DNA of 64,000 bases from Frigoribacterium sp. ACAM 257 (GCF_007954365.1 NZ_VOLO01000001.1:496001-560000), one strand, 5' to 3'; counted from the stretch's first letter, positions 7,765 to 18,761 are shown. Numbers and translations are program-made. Notes: generated by a model from the sequence alone, not told the origin.

Positions 7765-8763
7765 CTACAGCCAGTCGCGCTTGCGGAACTGCCACCAGAG
7801 CACGCCGCCCACGCCGACGATGAGCACGCACGAGGTGACGAAGCCGCCGACCGTGCTGAAGCCGGGGTACGGCACGTTCTGGCCGTAGAAGCCGGTGATG
7901 GCGGTGGGCACCGCGATGATCGCGGCCCAGCTCGTCACCTTCTTCATGATCCCGTTCATCCGGTTCGACTGCAGGTTGAGGTTGGTGTCGAGGATGGTCG
8001 AGACGAGGTCGCGGAGCGAGTCGTTCTGCTCGGCGACCCGGACGACGTGGTCGTAGACGTCCTGGTAGTAGGGCTGCATCACCGGGTCGAGGTCGTGCAG
8101 GTCGCGGCGCAGCAGGGTGTTGAGCACCTCGCGCATGGGCGAGGCGACGCGCCGCAGCCGCACGAGGCTCTTGCGCAGCGCGAACGAGCGCTTCTGCACG
8201 TCGAGGGTGCGGGGCGCGGGGTCGAAGAGGTCGTCGGCGATGCCCTCGATCTCGTCGTCCAGCGCGTCGACGGCCTCGAAGTGCCGGTCGACGACGACGT
8301 CGAGGACGCCCCAGAGCAGGAACGAGACCCCGTGCGCCGCGAGGTCGGGGCTCTGGTCGAACGCCTTCTCGAGCCGCGAGGCGTCGAAGTCGGCGTGGTG
8401 GATCGTCACGAGCGCCTTCGCGGTCAGGAACGCCTTGACCTCGCTCGTCGTCAGCTCGCCCGAGGCCGCGTCGAACGAGACGTCGTAGAGCGCGGTGAAG
8501 AGGTGGTTCTCGTAGCGGTCGACCTTCGGCCGCTGGCCGTCCTGCAGGGCGTCCTCGACGGCGAGTTCGTGCAGCCCCAGCTCGTCCTCGAGGTCGTCGA
8601 AGTCCGCCTCCGTGGGGTCGGTGAGGTCGACCCACACGGTGCAGCCGTCGGTCTCCAGGTGGTCGCTGACCTCGGACAGCGGGAACCCCTGCGCCACGAG
8701 CTGCCCCTCCCGGTACGCCCGGGTCTGCGTCGGGGTGCGGGTCGCGGTCGGGGCCTCGGTCAT
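7765..8763 (-). CDS. corA: CorA-family Mg2+/divalent metal channel
   Basis: Membrane channel for Mg2+ or Co2+, 332 aa. A long soluble N-terminal domain (about 270 residues, many charged helices such as DDEIEGIADDLFDPAP) precedes two C-terminal membrane helices ending KRDWL. The loop between them, usually YGMN, reads YGQN (about residues 293-296; FYGQNVPYPG), so the selectivity-filter methionine is replaced by glutamine. The rest of the CorA signature is intact. ATG start with a TAGCAT box 6 nt upstream and no Shine-Dalgarno site. It is divergent from the kinase-like gene with only 17 bp between starts. Confidence 0.9.
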   Translation of the reverse strand: MTEAPTATRTPTQTRAYREGQLVAQGFPLSEVSDHLETDGCTVWVDLTDPTEADFDDLEDELGLHELAVEDALQDGQRPKVDRYENHLFTALYDVSFDAASGELTTSEVKAFLTAKALVTIHHADFDASRLEKAFDQSPDLAAHGVSFLLWGVLDVVVDRHFEAVDALDDEIEGIADDLFDPAPRTLDVQKRSFALRKSLVRLRRVASPMREVLNTLLRRDLHDLDPVMQPYYQDVYDHVVRVAEQNDSLRDLVSTILDTNLNLQSNRMNGIMKKVTSWAAIIAVPTAITGFYGQNVPYPGFSTVGGFVTSCVLIVGVGGVLWWQFRKRDWL

Positions 8764-8780
8764 GGGGGCATGCTATCCAC
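8764..8780. promoter_or_regulatory. 17-bp divergent leaderless promoter (corA / fructosamine kinase)
   Basis: Minus strand: TAGCAT at 8775-8770, then 6 nt to the corA ATG. Plus strand: CATGCT at 8769-8774, then 6 nt to the GTG (or TGCTAT at 8771-8776). The two -10 boxes occupy the same bases, and neither gene has room for a 5' UTR. Confidence 0.5.
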
Positions 8781-9551
8781 GTGACCCCGCACGTGAAGCA
8801 GCGCGCCGACGCCCCCGACGACTTCTTCGAGGCGGAGGCGGCCGGCCTCGCCTGGCTCGCCGAGGCCGTGCCCCGCGGGGGCGCGAGGGTCGTGGCCGTC
8901 GAGTCGGTCTCGGCAGGCCGCATCGCGCTCGAGGCCGTGCACGAGACCCGCCCGACGCCGGAGGCGGCACGGCAGTTCGGCGCGGCGCTCGCCGCCACCC
9001 ACGCGGCCGGCGCGGACGCTTTCGGGGCGCCTCCTGCAGGCTGGCACGGCCCTGTCTTCATCGGCCGTCGGCAGCAGGACTGCACGCCTCGCGACAGCTG
9101 GGGCGCGTTCTACGCGGCCCAGCGAGTGCTGCCGTTCGCCCGGACGGCCGCCGAGGCAGGGGCGCTGACGCGGGACGAGCTCGACCTCGTCGAGTGCGCC
9201 TGCACCGCCGTCGCGTCGGGCGCCCTCGACGACGACGCCGCGCCCGCCCGGCTGCACGGCGACCTGTGGAGCGGCAACGTCCTGTTCGACGCCGACGGCG
9301 TCGTCCTGATCGACCCGGCTGCGCACGGCGGCCACCCCGAGACCGACCTGGCGATGCTGCAGCTGTTCGGCCTCCCCTTCCTGGAGGAGGCGCTGGCGGG
9401 ATACCAGGAGGCGTCGCCCCTCCGGGCGGGCTGGCGCGACCGCGTGCCGCTGCACCAGCTGCACCCGCTCGCGGTGCACGCGGCGGGACACGGCCGGAGC
9501 TACGGTCGCGCGCTCGCCGAGGCGGCGGGGCAGGTGCTCCGGCTCGTCTGA
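8781..9551 (+). CDS. Fructosamine kinase / aminoglycoside phosphotransferase-fold protein
   Basis: Cytosolic kinase-like protein, 256 aa, of the fructosamine kinase family (PF03881), which phosphorylates ketosamines on glycated proteins. Visible are the Brenner-type catalytic motif HGDLWSGN (about residues 158-165), the Mg-binding IDPAAHGGHPETDLAM, and an N-terminal lobe with FFEAEAAGLAWLAEA. The family usually has about 280-290 residues; here the first strands of the N-lobe are short. The GTG start directly follows the 17-bp divergent region with corA. The downstream otsA gene has its own leader, so this is probably monocistronic. Confidence 0.82.
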   Translation: MTPHVKQRADAPDDFFEAEAAGLAWLAEAVPRGGARVVAVESVSAGRIALEAVHETRPTPEAARQFGAALAATHAAGADAFGAPPAGWHGPVFIGRRQQDCTPRDSWGAFYAAQRVLPFARTAAEAGALTRDELDLVECACTAVASGALDDDAAPARLHGDLWSGNVLFDADGVVLIDPAAHGGHPETDLAMLQLFGLPFLEEALAGYQEASPLRAGWRDRVPLHQLHPLAVHAAGHGRSYGRALAEAAGQVLRLV

Positions 9552-9599
9552 GCGGCGGCCCGGGGGACAGGCCGCGCCGGGGGCCGGGACGGGCGCGCT

Positions 9600-9605
9600 G
9601 ATAAT
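9600..9605 (+). promoter_or_regulatory. Possible -10 box for otsAB
   Basis: GATAAT, 48 nt before the otsA start, is one of the few AT-rich hexamers in the region. The leader that follows has a small CCCCC/GGGGG hairpin (9614-9630) and a CGGAG ribosome-site candidate. Confidence 0.4.
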
Positions 9606-9652
9606 CTGGCCGTCCCCCGTCTCCCGGGGGTCGAACGGAGCTGATCACCCCC

Positions 9653-11149
9653 ATGTCTGACACCGCTGAGCGCTACGGCTTCGTCGTCGTCTCCAACCGC
9701 CTCCCCGTCGACCGCGTCGTCGCCGAGGACGGCTCCGCGTCCTGGCAGCACTCGCCCGGCGGCCTCGTGACCGCCCTCGAGCCCGTGATGAAGGCCAACG
9801 ACGGCGCCTGGGTCGGCTGGGCCGGCCAGCCCGAGCTCGAGTTCGAGCCGTTCGTCGACGAGGGCATCCACATCGTCCCCGTGCCCCTCAGCGCCGACGA
9901 GGTGCAGCGCTACTACGAGGGCTTCAGCAACGACACCCTCTGGCCGCTGTACCACGACGTCATCGCCGCCCCTACGTACCACCGGCTCTGGTGGGAGGCG
10001 TACGTGCAGGTGAACCAGCGCTTCGCCGACCGCGCCGCCGAGATCACCGAGGAGGGCGGCACGATCTGGGTGCAGGACTACCAGCTGCAGCTCGTCCCGA
10101 AGATGCTCCGCGAGGCTCGGCCCGACGTGACGATCGGCTTCTTCAACCACATCCCGTTCCCGCCGCTCGGCATCTTCTCGCAGCTGCCCTGGCGCCGTCA
10201 GATCCTCGAGGGGCTGCTCGGCGCCGACGTCATCGGGTTCCAGCGCGGCGACGACGCCTCGAACTTCTCGCGGGCGGTGCGCCACCTGCTCGGCTACGGG
10301 ACGACGCGTCCCTACGTCGAGGTGCCGGTCGACGACGACGTGGTCTCCGGCTCGTCGCACGTGTCGCGGCGCGGCACGAAGGTGCGCCGGGTGCTGGCCA
10401 AGCACTTCCCGATCTCGATCGACGCCGCCAGCTACGAAGAACTGGCCGCGCGACCCGACATCCAGGCCAGGGCCGCCGAGATCCGCGCCGGCCTCGGCAA
10501 CCCGAAGACGGTCATGCTCGGCGTCGACCGGCTCGACTACACCAAGGGCATCCGGCACCGGATGAAGGCGTTCGGCGAGCTGCTCGCCGACGGGCGCCTG
10601 AGCGTCGAGGACGCGACGCTGGTGCAGGTCGCGAGCCCCAGCCGCGAGCGGGTCGAGACGTACAAGACGCTCCGCGACGAGATCGAGCTGACCGTCGGCC
10701 GGATCAACGGCGACTACGCGACGATGAGCCACACGGCCATCAGCTACCACCACCACGGCTACCCGCGTGAGGAGATGGTGGCGCTGTACCTCGCCGCCGA
10801 CATCATGCTGGTCACGGCCCTGCGCGACGGGATGAACCTCGTCGCCAAGGAGTACGTGGCGGTCCGCCGCGACAACGACGGCGTGCTCGTGCTGAGCGAG
10901 TTCGCCGGCGCCGCCGACGAGCTCAAGACGGCGCTGCTGATCAACCCGCACGACATCGGCGGCCTGAAGAACACCATCATGCGCGCGATCGAGATGCCGA
11001 AGCGGGACCGGACGACGAGGATGCGCGCCCTCCGTCGTCGTGTGCTCGAGCACGACGTGGCCAGCTGGTCCGCGTCGTTCCTGCAGGCGCTCGAGAACGT
11101 GCGCCCCGGCCAGCAGATCACGGCACCCGCCGAGGAGGACGCATCGTGA
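9653..11149 (+). CDS. otsA: Trehalose-6-phosphate synthase
   Basis: GT20 glycosyltransferase, 498 aa, joining UDP- or ADP/GDP-glucose to glucose-6-phosphate to give trehalose-6-phosphate. Visible are VVVSNRLPVDR at the N-terminus, the HSPGGLVTAL loop, WVQDYQLQLVPKMLR, GFFNHIPFPP, and the C-terminal donor-site segment LGVDRLDYTKGIRHRMKAF with RDGMNLVAKEYVA. Length and order are normal for OtsA. The ATG is preceded by CGGAG. The stop overlaps the otsB GTG by 3 nt, so the pathway is translationally coupled. Trehalose is an osmolyte and desiccation protectant in actinobacteria. Confidence 0.97.
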   Translation: MSDTAERYGFVVVSNRLPVDRVVAEDGSASWQHSPGGLVTALEPVMKANDGAWVGWAGQPELEFEPFVDEGIHIVPVPLSADEVQRYYEGFSNDTLWPLYHDVIAAPTYHRLWWEAYVQVNQRFADRAAEITEEGGTIWVQDYQLQLVPKMLREARPDVTIGFFNHIPFPPLGIFSQLPWRRQILEGLLGADVIGFQRGDDASNFSRAVRHLLGYGTTRPYVEVPVDDDVVSGSSHVSRRGTKVRRVLAKHFPISIDAASYEELAARPDIQARAAEIRAGLGNPKTVMLGVDRLDYTKGIRHRMKAFGELLADGRLSVEDATLVQVASPSRERVETYKTLRDEIELTVGRINGDYATMSHTAISYHHHGYPREEMVALYLAADIMLVTALRDGMNLVAKEYVAVRRDNDGVLVLSEFAGAADELKTALLINPHDIGGLKNTIMRAIEMPKRDRTTRMRALRRRVLEHDVASWSASFLQALENVRPGQQITAPAEEDAS

Positions 11150-11943
11150 CCACGACCCCCCAGACCACGGACGACGAGTCGCGAGCCCTCTCGGACGCAC
11201 TCGGCCGTCTCGCGACGACCCCGCGCCTCCTCGTCGCCCTCGACTTCGACGGCACCCTCGCGCCCGAGGTCGACCAGCCGATGGCGGCCCGCCCGCTGCC
11301 CGAGTCGAAGGAGGCGATCCGTCGCCTGCTCGAGCTGGAGGGCACCTCCGTCGCCCTCGTGTCAGGCCGCGACCTCGCGTCGCTCGACCGGATCAGCGAG
11401 ATGCCCGAGCAGGTGCTGCTCGTCGGCTCGCACGGCATCGAGGTGCGGATCGGGGGAGAGATGACCTCCCTGACCGACGACGAGCTCGCCCGCCGCGAGG
11501 TCATCTCCGATGCGCTGCACACGGCCGCCGACGGTCGCGAGGGCGTCTTCGTCGAGGAGAAGCCCGCGGGCCTCGCCCTGCACACGCGGCTCGCCGACGA
11601 GGCGACGACGACGGAGGTGCGCGAGGCTGTCCGGCAGCGCCTCGCCGACGAGCCCGGCGTGCACTCCCGCGAGGGCAAGAACGTGCGCGAGTACGCGGTC
11701 CGCCCGACCGGCAAGGATGACGGAGTCGCGCGGCTGCGCGACGCCGTGGGCGCCACCGCCGTGCTCTTCGCCGGCGACGACGTCACCGACGAGGACGCCC
11801 TGCGGTCGCTCGGCGACGACGACCTCGGCATCCGGGTGGGGCCCGGCGAGACCGCCGCGAGCCACCGCGTCGCCGACCCGGCGGCGATCGGGCGGCTCCT
11901 CGGCGAGCTGGCCGACCTGCGCGCGCACCTGGGACATGCCTGA
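11146..11943 (+). CDS. otsB: Trehalose-6-phosphate phosphatase
   Basis: HAD-superfamily phosphatase, 265 aa, converting trehalose-6-phosphate to trehalose. HAD motif I is DFDGTLAPE (nucleophile Asp at about residue 34), motif II is VSGRD, and motif IV is FAGDDVTDEDAL, followed by the IRVGPGETAASHRV region typical of OtsB. The GTG start sits inside the otsA stop (GTGA), giving a two-gene operon. Length is normal for bacterial OtsB. Confidence 0.96.
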   Translation: MTTTPQTTDDESRALSDALGRLATTPRLLVALDFDGTLAPEVDQPMAARPLPESKEAIRRLLELEGTSVALVSGRDLASLDRISEMPEQVLLVGSHGIEVRIGGEMTSLTDDELARREVISDALHTAADGREGVFVEEKPAGLALHTRLADEATTTEVREAVRQRLADEPGVHSREGKNVREYAVRPTGKDDGVARLRDAVGATAVLFAGDDVTDEDALRSLGDDDLGIRVGPGETAASHRVADPAAIGRLLGELADLRAHLGHA

Positions 11944-12002
11944 TCGCGCATGCGTCCCTCGGCCGTGCCGTCCTCGGGCGGTCCTCTCAGGTGACCGCAA
12001 GG

Positions 12003-12008
12003 TAAGCT
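12003..12008 (+). promoter_or_regulatory. Possible -10 box of the mrp operon
   Basis: TAAGCT, 75 nt before the mnhA ATG, in the 139-nt gap after otsB. No clear -35. The leader ends with GGAGG 6 nt before the start. Confidence 0.4.
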
Positions 12009-12082
12009 GACATCTCCGCCCGACTCCTCGTCGCCGATCAGCCCGAACGACCGACGAACTCGCCAGCCGACGGAGGTGCACC

Positions 12083-15082
12083 ATGATGATCGCTGCTCTC
12101 GCGGCCTTCGCGGTCGCCTCGATCGTCGTCGCCGCACTGGGTCGCCGGCTCGGGCCGTCGCTGTTCCTCTGGGCCTCGGCCGTGCCCTTCGCCGCCATGG
12201 TGATGACCGCCCTGCAGGGCCCGCAGGTGCTCTCGCAGGGGCAGGTCGTCGAGTCGGTCCCGTGGATCCCGCAGCTCGGCATCACGCTGACCCTCCGCCT
12301 CGACGTGCTGTCGTGGGTGCTCGCCCTGGTCGTCACCGGCGTGGGCGGGCTGGTGCTCGTCTACTGCTCCCGCTACTTCAAGCCGGGGGAGAAGAGCCTC
12401 GCCCGCTTCGCCGCCGTGCTGGTCGCCTTCGCCGGCGCGATGTACGGGCTCGTCACCAGCGACGACGTCTTCGTCCTCTTCGTCTTCTGGGAGGCCACGA
12501 GCGTCTTCTCGTACCTGCTGATCGGTCACTACACGAACAAGCAGGCGAGCCGCGGGGCCGCGCTCCAGGCGCTGATCGTGACCACGGCGGGCGGGCTGGC
12601 CATGCTGGTCGGCCTCGTGGTCCTCAGCGTCCAGGGCGGCACCTCCTCGATCGAGGCCCTCGTCGCGTCGCCGCCGAGCGGCACGGCCGTCACCGTCGCG
12701 GTGATCCTCGTGCTCGTCGGCGCGCTGTCGAAGTCGGCCCTCGTGCCGTTCCACTTCTGGCTGCCCGCGGCCATGGCCGCCCCGACCCCGGTCAGCGCGT
12801 ACCTGCACGCCGCGGCCATGGTCAAGGCGGGCATCTACCTCGTCGCCCGCTTCGCGCCCGGCTACCACGACTCGCCCGGCTGGCAAGAAGTGGTCGTCAC
12901 CGTCGGCGTCGTGACGATGCTGCTCGGCGGCTACCGTGCCCTCCGCCAGCACGACCTCAAGCTCGTCCTCGCCTACGGCACCGTCAGCCAGCTCGGCTTC
13001 CTCACGATCATCGCGGGCTACGGCACGCGGGACGCGGGGCTCGCCGCCCTCGCGCTGCTCGTCGCGCACGCCCTGTTCAAGGCGACGCTGTTCCTCGTCG
13101 TCGGCATCGTCGACCACCGCACCGGCACGCGTGACCTCCGCAAGCTGAGCGGCCTGGGCCGCCAGGCGCCCTTGCTCGTCGTCATCACCGTGGTCGCGCT
13201 CGCGTCGATGGCCGGCGTGCCCCCGACGTTCGGCTTCGTCGCGAAGGAGGCGGTGCTCTCGGCCCTGCTCGCCGACGCCGAGCACGGCAGCGCCTGGGGA
13301 TGGATCGCGCTCGTCGGCGTCGTCGTGGGCTCCGTCCTCACCACGGCCTACAGCCTGAGGTTCCTCTGGGGCGCCTTCGCCCGCAAGCGCGACGTGGCCC
13401 CGGTCGACTTCGTCCGCGAGCACATCGACTTCCTCGCGGCGCCCGCGGTCCTCGCCGCCCTCAGCCTCGTGCTCGGCTTCGTGGCGGCCCCGGTCGACTC
13501 CGTCATGGCCCGCTACGCCGACACGCTGCCGCACGTCGAGGGCGAGCACGGTCCGTACCACCTGGCGCTCTGGCACGGTCTCGAGCCCGCACTCGGCCTC
13601 ACCGTGCTCTCGCTCGTGCTCGGCGCCGTGATGTTCTGGCAGCGCGAGCGGGTGTCCGCGGTGCAGAAGGCGGTCTCGTTCCTGCCGCGCGCCTCCGACG
13701 GCTACGTCCGGATCATGACCGGCATCGACAAGACGGCGTCGCGCACCACGGCGACGACCCAGCGCGGGTCGCTGCCGTTCTACCTCGGCACGATCCTGGT
13801 CGTCTTCGTGGTCTCCAGCATCGTCACGCTGTCGTCCAACCGGAGCTGGCCCGACGCGGCCGTCATCTGGGACTACCCGGCGCAGCTCGCCGTGGGCGGC
13901 CTGATGATCGTCGGCGCCGTCGCCGCGGCCCGGTCGAACAAGCGCTTCCAGGCCGTCGTGCTGGTCGGGGTGACCGGCTACGGCATGGCTGCGCTCTTCG
14001 CCCTGCACGGCGCTCCCGACCTCGCGCTCACCCAGGCGCTGATCGAGACGATCACCCTCATCGCCTTCGTGCTGGTGCTGCGGCGCCTGCCGGCCCGCCT
14101 CGGCGACCGCAACGGACGCTCGCACCGCGCGCTCCGAGCCGTCATCGGCGTCTCGGTGGGCTGCGTCATGGCGACCATCGCCGTCGTCGCGCTCGGCGCC
14201 CGCAGCGGCGGCACGATCTCGAGCGCGTTCCCCGAGCTCGCGGTCGTCGGCGGCCACGGCAAGAACGTCGTCAACGTGACGCTGGTCGACATCCGCGGCT
14301 GGGACACCATGGGCGAGATCAGCGTGTTGATCGCGGCCGCGACCGGAGTCGCGAGCCTCGTCTTCCTCACGTCGCGCACGGACATGCTGCCGCGTCCGGC
14401 CCGCCGTACCCGCGCCCAGCGCTTCCTGGCCCGCGTGCGCCCGGCCCTCGAGCCTGCTCCCGTCGTCCCGGGTTCCGGGGACGGCGGCAGCCAGGCCGAC
14501 CGGGCCGACGCCTCCTCGAGCACGGCGGTCGGGTCAGAGGTCGAGGGCGACCGGCGTGCCTGGCTGCTCGCCGGCCGCAAGCTGGCGCCGCAGAACCGCT
14601 CGATCCTGCTCGAGGTCGTCGTCCGGCTGCTCTTCCACGCCATCGTCGTCGTCTCGATCTACCTGCTCTTCGCCGGCCACAACCTGCCCGGCGGCGGCTT
14701 CGCCGGCGGATTGGTCGCGGGCATGGCGTTCGTGGCGCGCTACCTCGCGGGCGGACGGTTCGAGCTCGGCGCCGCGGCGCCCCTCGACGCGGGCAAGGTG
14801 CTCGGCTCCGGCCTGCTGATCGTCGTCGCCACGGCCGTCGTCCCCCTCTTCTTCGGCGTCGACGCGCTGACCTCGACCTGGTTCGAGGGCGAGGTGCCGC
14901 TGCTCGGCCACGTCGAGTTCGTCACGTCGACGTTCTTCGACATCGGCGTCTACCTCGTCGTCGTGGGTCTCGTGCTCGACGTGCTCCGCAGCCTCGGGGC
15001 CGAGGTCGACCGACAAGAAGAAGAAGACGACCGCGGCGACGCCTCGGTCACGGCCACCACCAAGGCGGAGGGTCCCGCATGA
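12083..15082 (+). CDS. mnhA: Na+/H+ antiporter subunit A fused to subunit B
   Basis: Largest subunit of the Mrp/Mnh cation/proton antiporter, 999 aa, related to NuoL. There are some twenty membrane helices. The proton-pump motif region holds WEATSVFSYLLIGHY, KSALVPFHFWLPAAMAAPTPVSAYLHAAAMVKAG and HDLKLVLAYGTVSQLG. A charged linker of about 60 residues (about 770-835) precedes a C-terminal MnhB-type domain (residues about 838-975; LFAGHNLPGGGFAGGLVAGMAFVARYL). Subunits A and B are therefore one polypeptide and no separate mnhB exists. GGAGG lies before the ATG. The stop overlaps mnhC by 4 nt. Confidence 0.96.
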   Translation: MMIAALAAFAVASIVVAALGRRLGPSLFLWASAVPFAAMVMTALQGPQVLSQGQVVESVPWIPQLGITLTLRLDVLSWVLALVVTGVGGLVLVYCSRYFKPGEKSLARFAAVLVAFAGAMYGLVTSDDVFVLFVFWEATSVFSYLLIGHYTNKQASRGAALQALIVTTAGGLAMLVGLVVLSVQGGTSSIEALVASPPSGTAVTVAVILVLVGALSKSALVPFHFWLPAAMAAPTPVSAYLHAAAMVKAGIYLVARFAPGYHDSPGWQEVVVTVGVVTMLLGGYRALRQHDLKLVLAYGTVSQLGFLTIIAGYGTRDAGLAALALLVAHALFKATLFLVVGIVDHRTGTRDLRKLSGLGRQAPLLVVITVVALASMAGVPPTFGFVAKEAVLSALLADAEHGSAWGWIALVGVVVGSVLTTAYSLRFLWGAFARKRDVAPVDFVREHIDFLAAPAVLAALSLVLGFVAAPVDSVMARYADTLPHVEGEHGPYHLALWHGLEPALGLTVLSLVLGAVMFWQRERVSAVQKAVSFLPRASDGYVRIMTGIDKTASRTTATTQRGSLPFYLGTILVVFVVSSIVTLSSNRSWPDAAVIWDYPAQLAVGGLMIVGAVAAARSNKRFQAVVLVGVTGYGMAALFALHGAPDLALTQALIETITLIAFVLVLRRLPARLGDRNGRSHRALRAVIGVSVGCVMATIAVVALGARSGGTISSAFPELAVVGGHGKNVVNVTLVDIRGWDTMGEISVLIAAATGVASLVFLTSRTDMLPRPARRTRAQRFLARVRPALEPAPVVPGSGDGGSQADRADASSSTAVGSEVEGDRRAWLLAGRKLAPQNRSILLEVVVRLLFHAIVVVSIYLLFAGHNLPGGGFAGGLVAGMAFVARYLAGGRFELGAAAPLDAGKVLGSGLLIVVATAVVPLFFGVDALTSTWFEGEVPLLGHVEFVTSTFFDIGVYLVVVGLVLDVLRSLGAEVDRQEEEDDRGDASVTATTKAEGPA

Positions 15083-15680
15083 GCGCGTCGCTCGTCCTGA
15101 TCGTCGTGATGGCGGCGCTCTACGCGTGCGGCATCTACCTGATGCTCGAGCGCAGCATGACGCGTGTGCTGCTGGGCTTCCTGCTCGTGGGCAACGCGAC
15201 GAACATCCTCATCCTCACGATGTCCGGCCGCAGCGGCGAGGCGCCGATCGCCGACGGCCAGGTGGCCGAGTCGAGCTTCGCCGACCCGCTGCCGCAGGCG
15301 CTCATCCTCACTGCCATCGTCATCACCTTCGGGGTCTCGGCCTTCCTGCTGGCCCTCATCTACCGTTCCTGGCGGCTCGCGCAGGAGGACGACGTGGCCG
15401 ACGACCTCGAAGACCTCGAGATCGGCATCCGCGGGGTGCCCGCCGAGGACGAGACGCAGGGCGACGGCGACGACGAGAGCGACGGGGACACCGAGTTCGG
15501 TCCCGACGCCGAGGCGGCCGTCCCGAAGACGTCCTTCGACGACGACGACCCGTGGGACCACGCCCCGAGCGAGACCATCCCGGTGGCCGACCCGGAGCAC
15601 GCTCCCGACCACGACCCGGCCCACCCCGAACGAGACCGCGACCGCGGCACCTACCGTGACGACCCGAGAGGAGGCCGACC

Positions 15681-15684
<4 letters not shown>
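15079..15684 (+). CDS. mnhC: Na+/H+ antiporter subunit C
   Basis: NuoK-like membrane subunit of the Mrp complex, 201 aa. The first 105 residues contain three membrane helices with GIYLMLERSMTRVLLGFLLVGNATNILIL and LILTAIVITFGVSAFLLALIYRSW, the normal MnhC core. The last 90 residues are an unusual strongly acidic cytoplasmic tail (many D/E runs, then H/R/D), almost doubling the usual 110-120 aa length. ATG overlaps the mnhA stop; the stop overlaps the mnhD GTG. Confidence 0.94.
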
Positions 15685-17272
<1,588 letters not shown>

Positions 17273-17276
<4 letters not shown>

Positions 17277-17908
17277 CCGCCCGGCCCTCGGCCCACGAGA
17301 TCGGACGCAGCCTGCTCCGTCAGCTGCCCCTCCTCGTCGGCCTCGTCGTCCTCTGGATGTTCCTCTGGAACCAGCTGACGGTGCTGTCGTTCGTCACGGG
17401 CGTGCTCGTGGCGCTGCTCGTCACGCGCGTGTTCTTCCTGCCGCCGGTCGAGCTGAGTGGGCGGTTCAACCTCGGCTGGGCGCTGGTGTTCCTCGGCCGG
17501 TTCGTCTTCGACCTCGTCGTCGCGTCGGTCGAGGTCGCCTGGAAGGCCGTGCGGCCCCGAGGCGTGAAGAGCAACGCCATCGTCGCCGTCCAGCTGCACA
17601 CCCGGTCGGACTTCATCATGACGCTCGTCGCCGAGGCCGTCTCGCTCGTTCCCGGGTCGCTCGTCGTCGAGGCCGACCGTGAGAGGTCGATCCTCTACAT
17701 GCACGCCCTCGCGGTCGAGGACGCGGACGGCGTCGAGGAGGTGCGGCACAGCGTGCTCGGCTTCGAGAAGCGCATCGCCCGCGCGCTCGGCAGCGCCGAC
17801 GACCTCCGCCGCATCGCCGACGGCACGCCCGCCACCGAGGACGCCCCGACCGACCGGTCCGGCGCCGAGGTGCCCGTGAACGAGAAGAACAAGGGGGTCG
17901 CCTCATGA
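17273..17908 (+). CDS. mnhE: Na+/H+ antiporter subunit E
   Basis: Small accessory Mrp subunit, 211 aa. Helices LPLLVGLVVLWMFLWNQLTVLSFVTGVLVALLVTRVFFLP are followed by the cytosolic MnhE domain with the conserved segment IVAVQLHTRSDFIMTLVAEAVSLVPGSLVVEAD. The tail after about residue 170 is polar. GTG start overlaps the mnhD stop by 4 nt. Its role in the complex is assembly or stability, inferred from family knowledge. Confidence 0.94.
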
Positions 17909-18168
17909 CGATCGTCTCCTGGGTCGTCGGCGTGCTGTTCGCGTTCGCCGCGCTCGCGTCGGTGCTCCGGATCGTGCGGGGGCCGTCCATCCTCGACCGC
18001 ATGATCGCGAGCGACATGCTGCTCACGACCCTCATCTGCGTCCTCGCCGCGGACATGGTGCTCGGGAACCACACCCGGACCCTGCCGGTCATCATCGTGC
18101 TTGCCCTGACGGCCGTCTTCGGCTCGATCACCGTGGCGCGCTACGTGTCGAGGCAGGACCCGTCATGA
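17905..18168 (+). CDS. mnhF: Na+/H+ antiporter subunit F
   Basis: Short Mrp subunit, 87 aa, three membrane helices (VVGVLFAFAALASVLRIVRGPSILDRMIASDMLLTTLICVLAA). The RGPSILDRMIASD motif is diagnostic for MnhF/MrpF. ATG overlaps the mnhE stop (ATGA) and its own stop overlaps mnhG. Confidence 0.95.
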   Translation: MTIVSWVVGVLFAFAALASVLRIVRGPSILDRMIASDMLLTTLICVLAADMVLGNHTRTLPVIIVLALTAVFGSITVARYVSRQDPS

Positions 18169-18734
18169 GCGACGAGTTCTACACGGTCTCGAGCGCGGTG
18201 CTGCTCGTCGCCGGCGCGACGCTCTCCGCGGCCGCGGGCGTCGGCCTGCTCCGGTTCCCCGACGCGCTGACCCGGATGCACGCCGCCACGAAGCCGCAGA
18301 TCTTCGGGCTGATCCTGATGCTGTCGGCGATCGCGCTCGACCAGCACACCCTCGGCACCATCGCCTCCCTGGTGGTCGTCCTCGTCTTCCAGATGCTCAC
18401 GGCCCCGATCTCGGCACACATGATCGGCAGGGCCGGCTACCGCAACGGCGACCTGCGTCGCGACATGCTCGTCGTCGACGAGCTCGACGAGGCGGTCGCC
18501 CGAGCGGGAGAAGAGCTCGTGGCCGACGGTCAGTCGCTCTCGGACGTCGACCCGTCGACCCTGCCGGTGGGGTCCGCCGACGCGTTGGCCGTCGAGCTCG
18601 ACCGCGCGGACGGGCTCGACGACTCCGAGGGCGACGACGACGCCCACGACGACGAGGCGCGCGAACGGGAGCACGACGCCCCGCTGCACGTCAAGGGCGG
18701 GCACCACCACCCCGCTGATCCCGGCCTCGGCTGA
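18165..18734 (+). CDS. mnhG: Na+/H+ antiporter subunit G
   Basis: Last Mrp subunit, 189 aa. The MnhG core is residues 1-105, with helices and the conserved VGLLRFPDALTRMHAATKPQ segment. About 85 extra residues follow, rich in Asp/Glu and ending with a His-rich KGGHHHPADPG, longer than the usual 110-130 aa. Acidic/His tails also occur on mnhC here, perhaps for metal or pH sensing (inference only). ATG overlaps mnhF. A weak hairpin and the ilvD promoter lie in the 39 nt downstream. Confidence 0.93.
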   Translation: MSDEFYTVSSAVLLVAGATLSAAAGVGLLRFPDALTRMHAATKPQIFGLILMLSAIALDQHTLGTIASLVVVLVFQMLTAPISAHMIGRAGYRNGDLRRDMLVVDELDEAVARAGEELVADGQSLSDVDPSTLPVGSADALAVELDRADGLDDSEGDDDAHDDEAREREHDAPLHVKGGHHHPADPGLG

Positions 18735-18761
18735 GGGGCCTGCCTGCTGTCGGTCAGGCCC

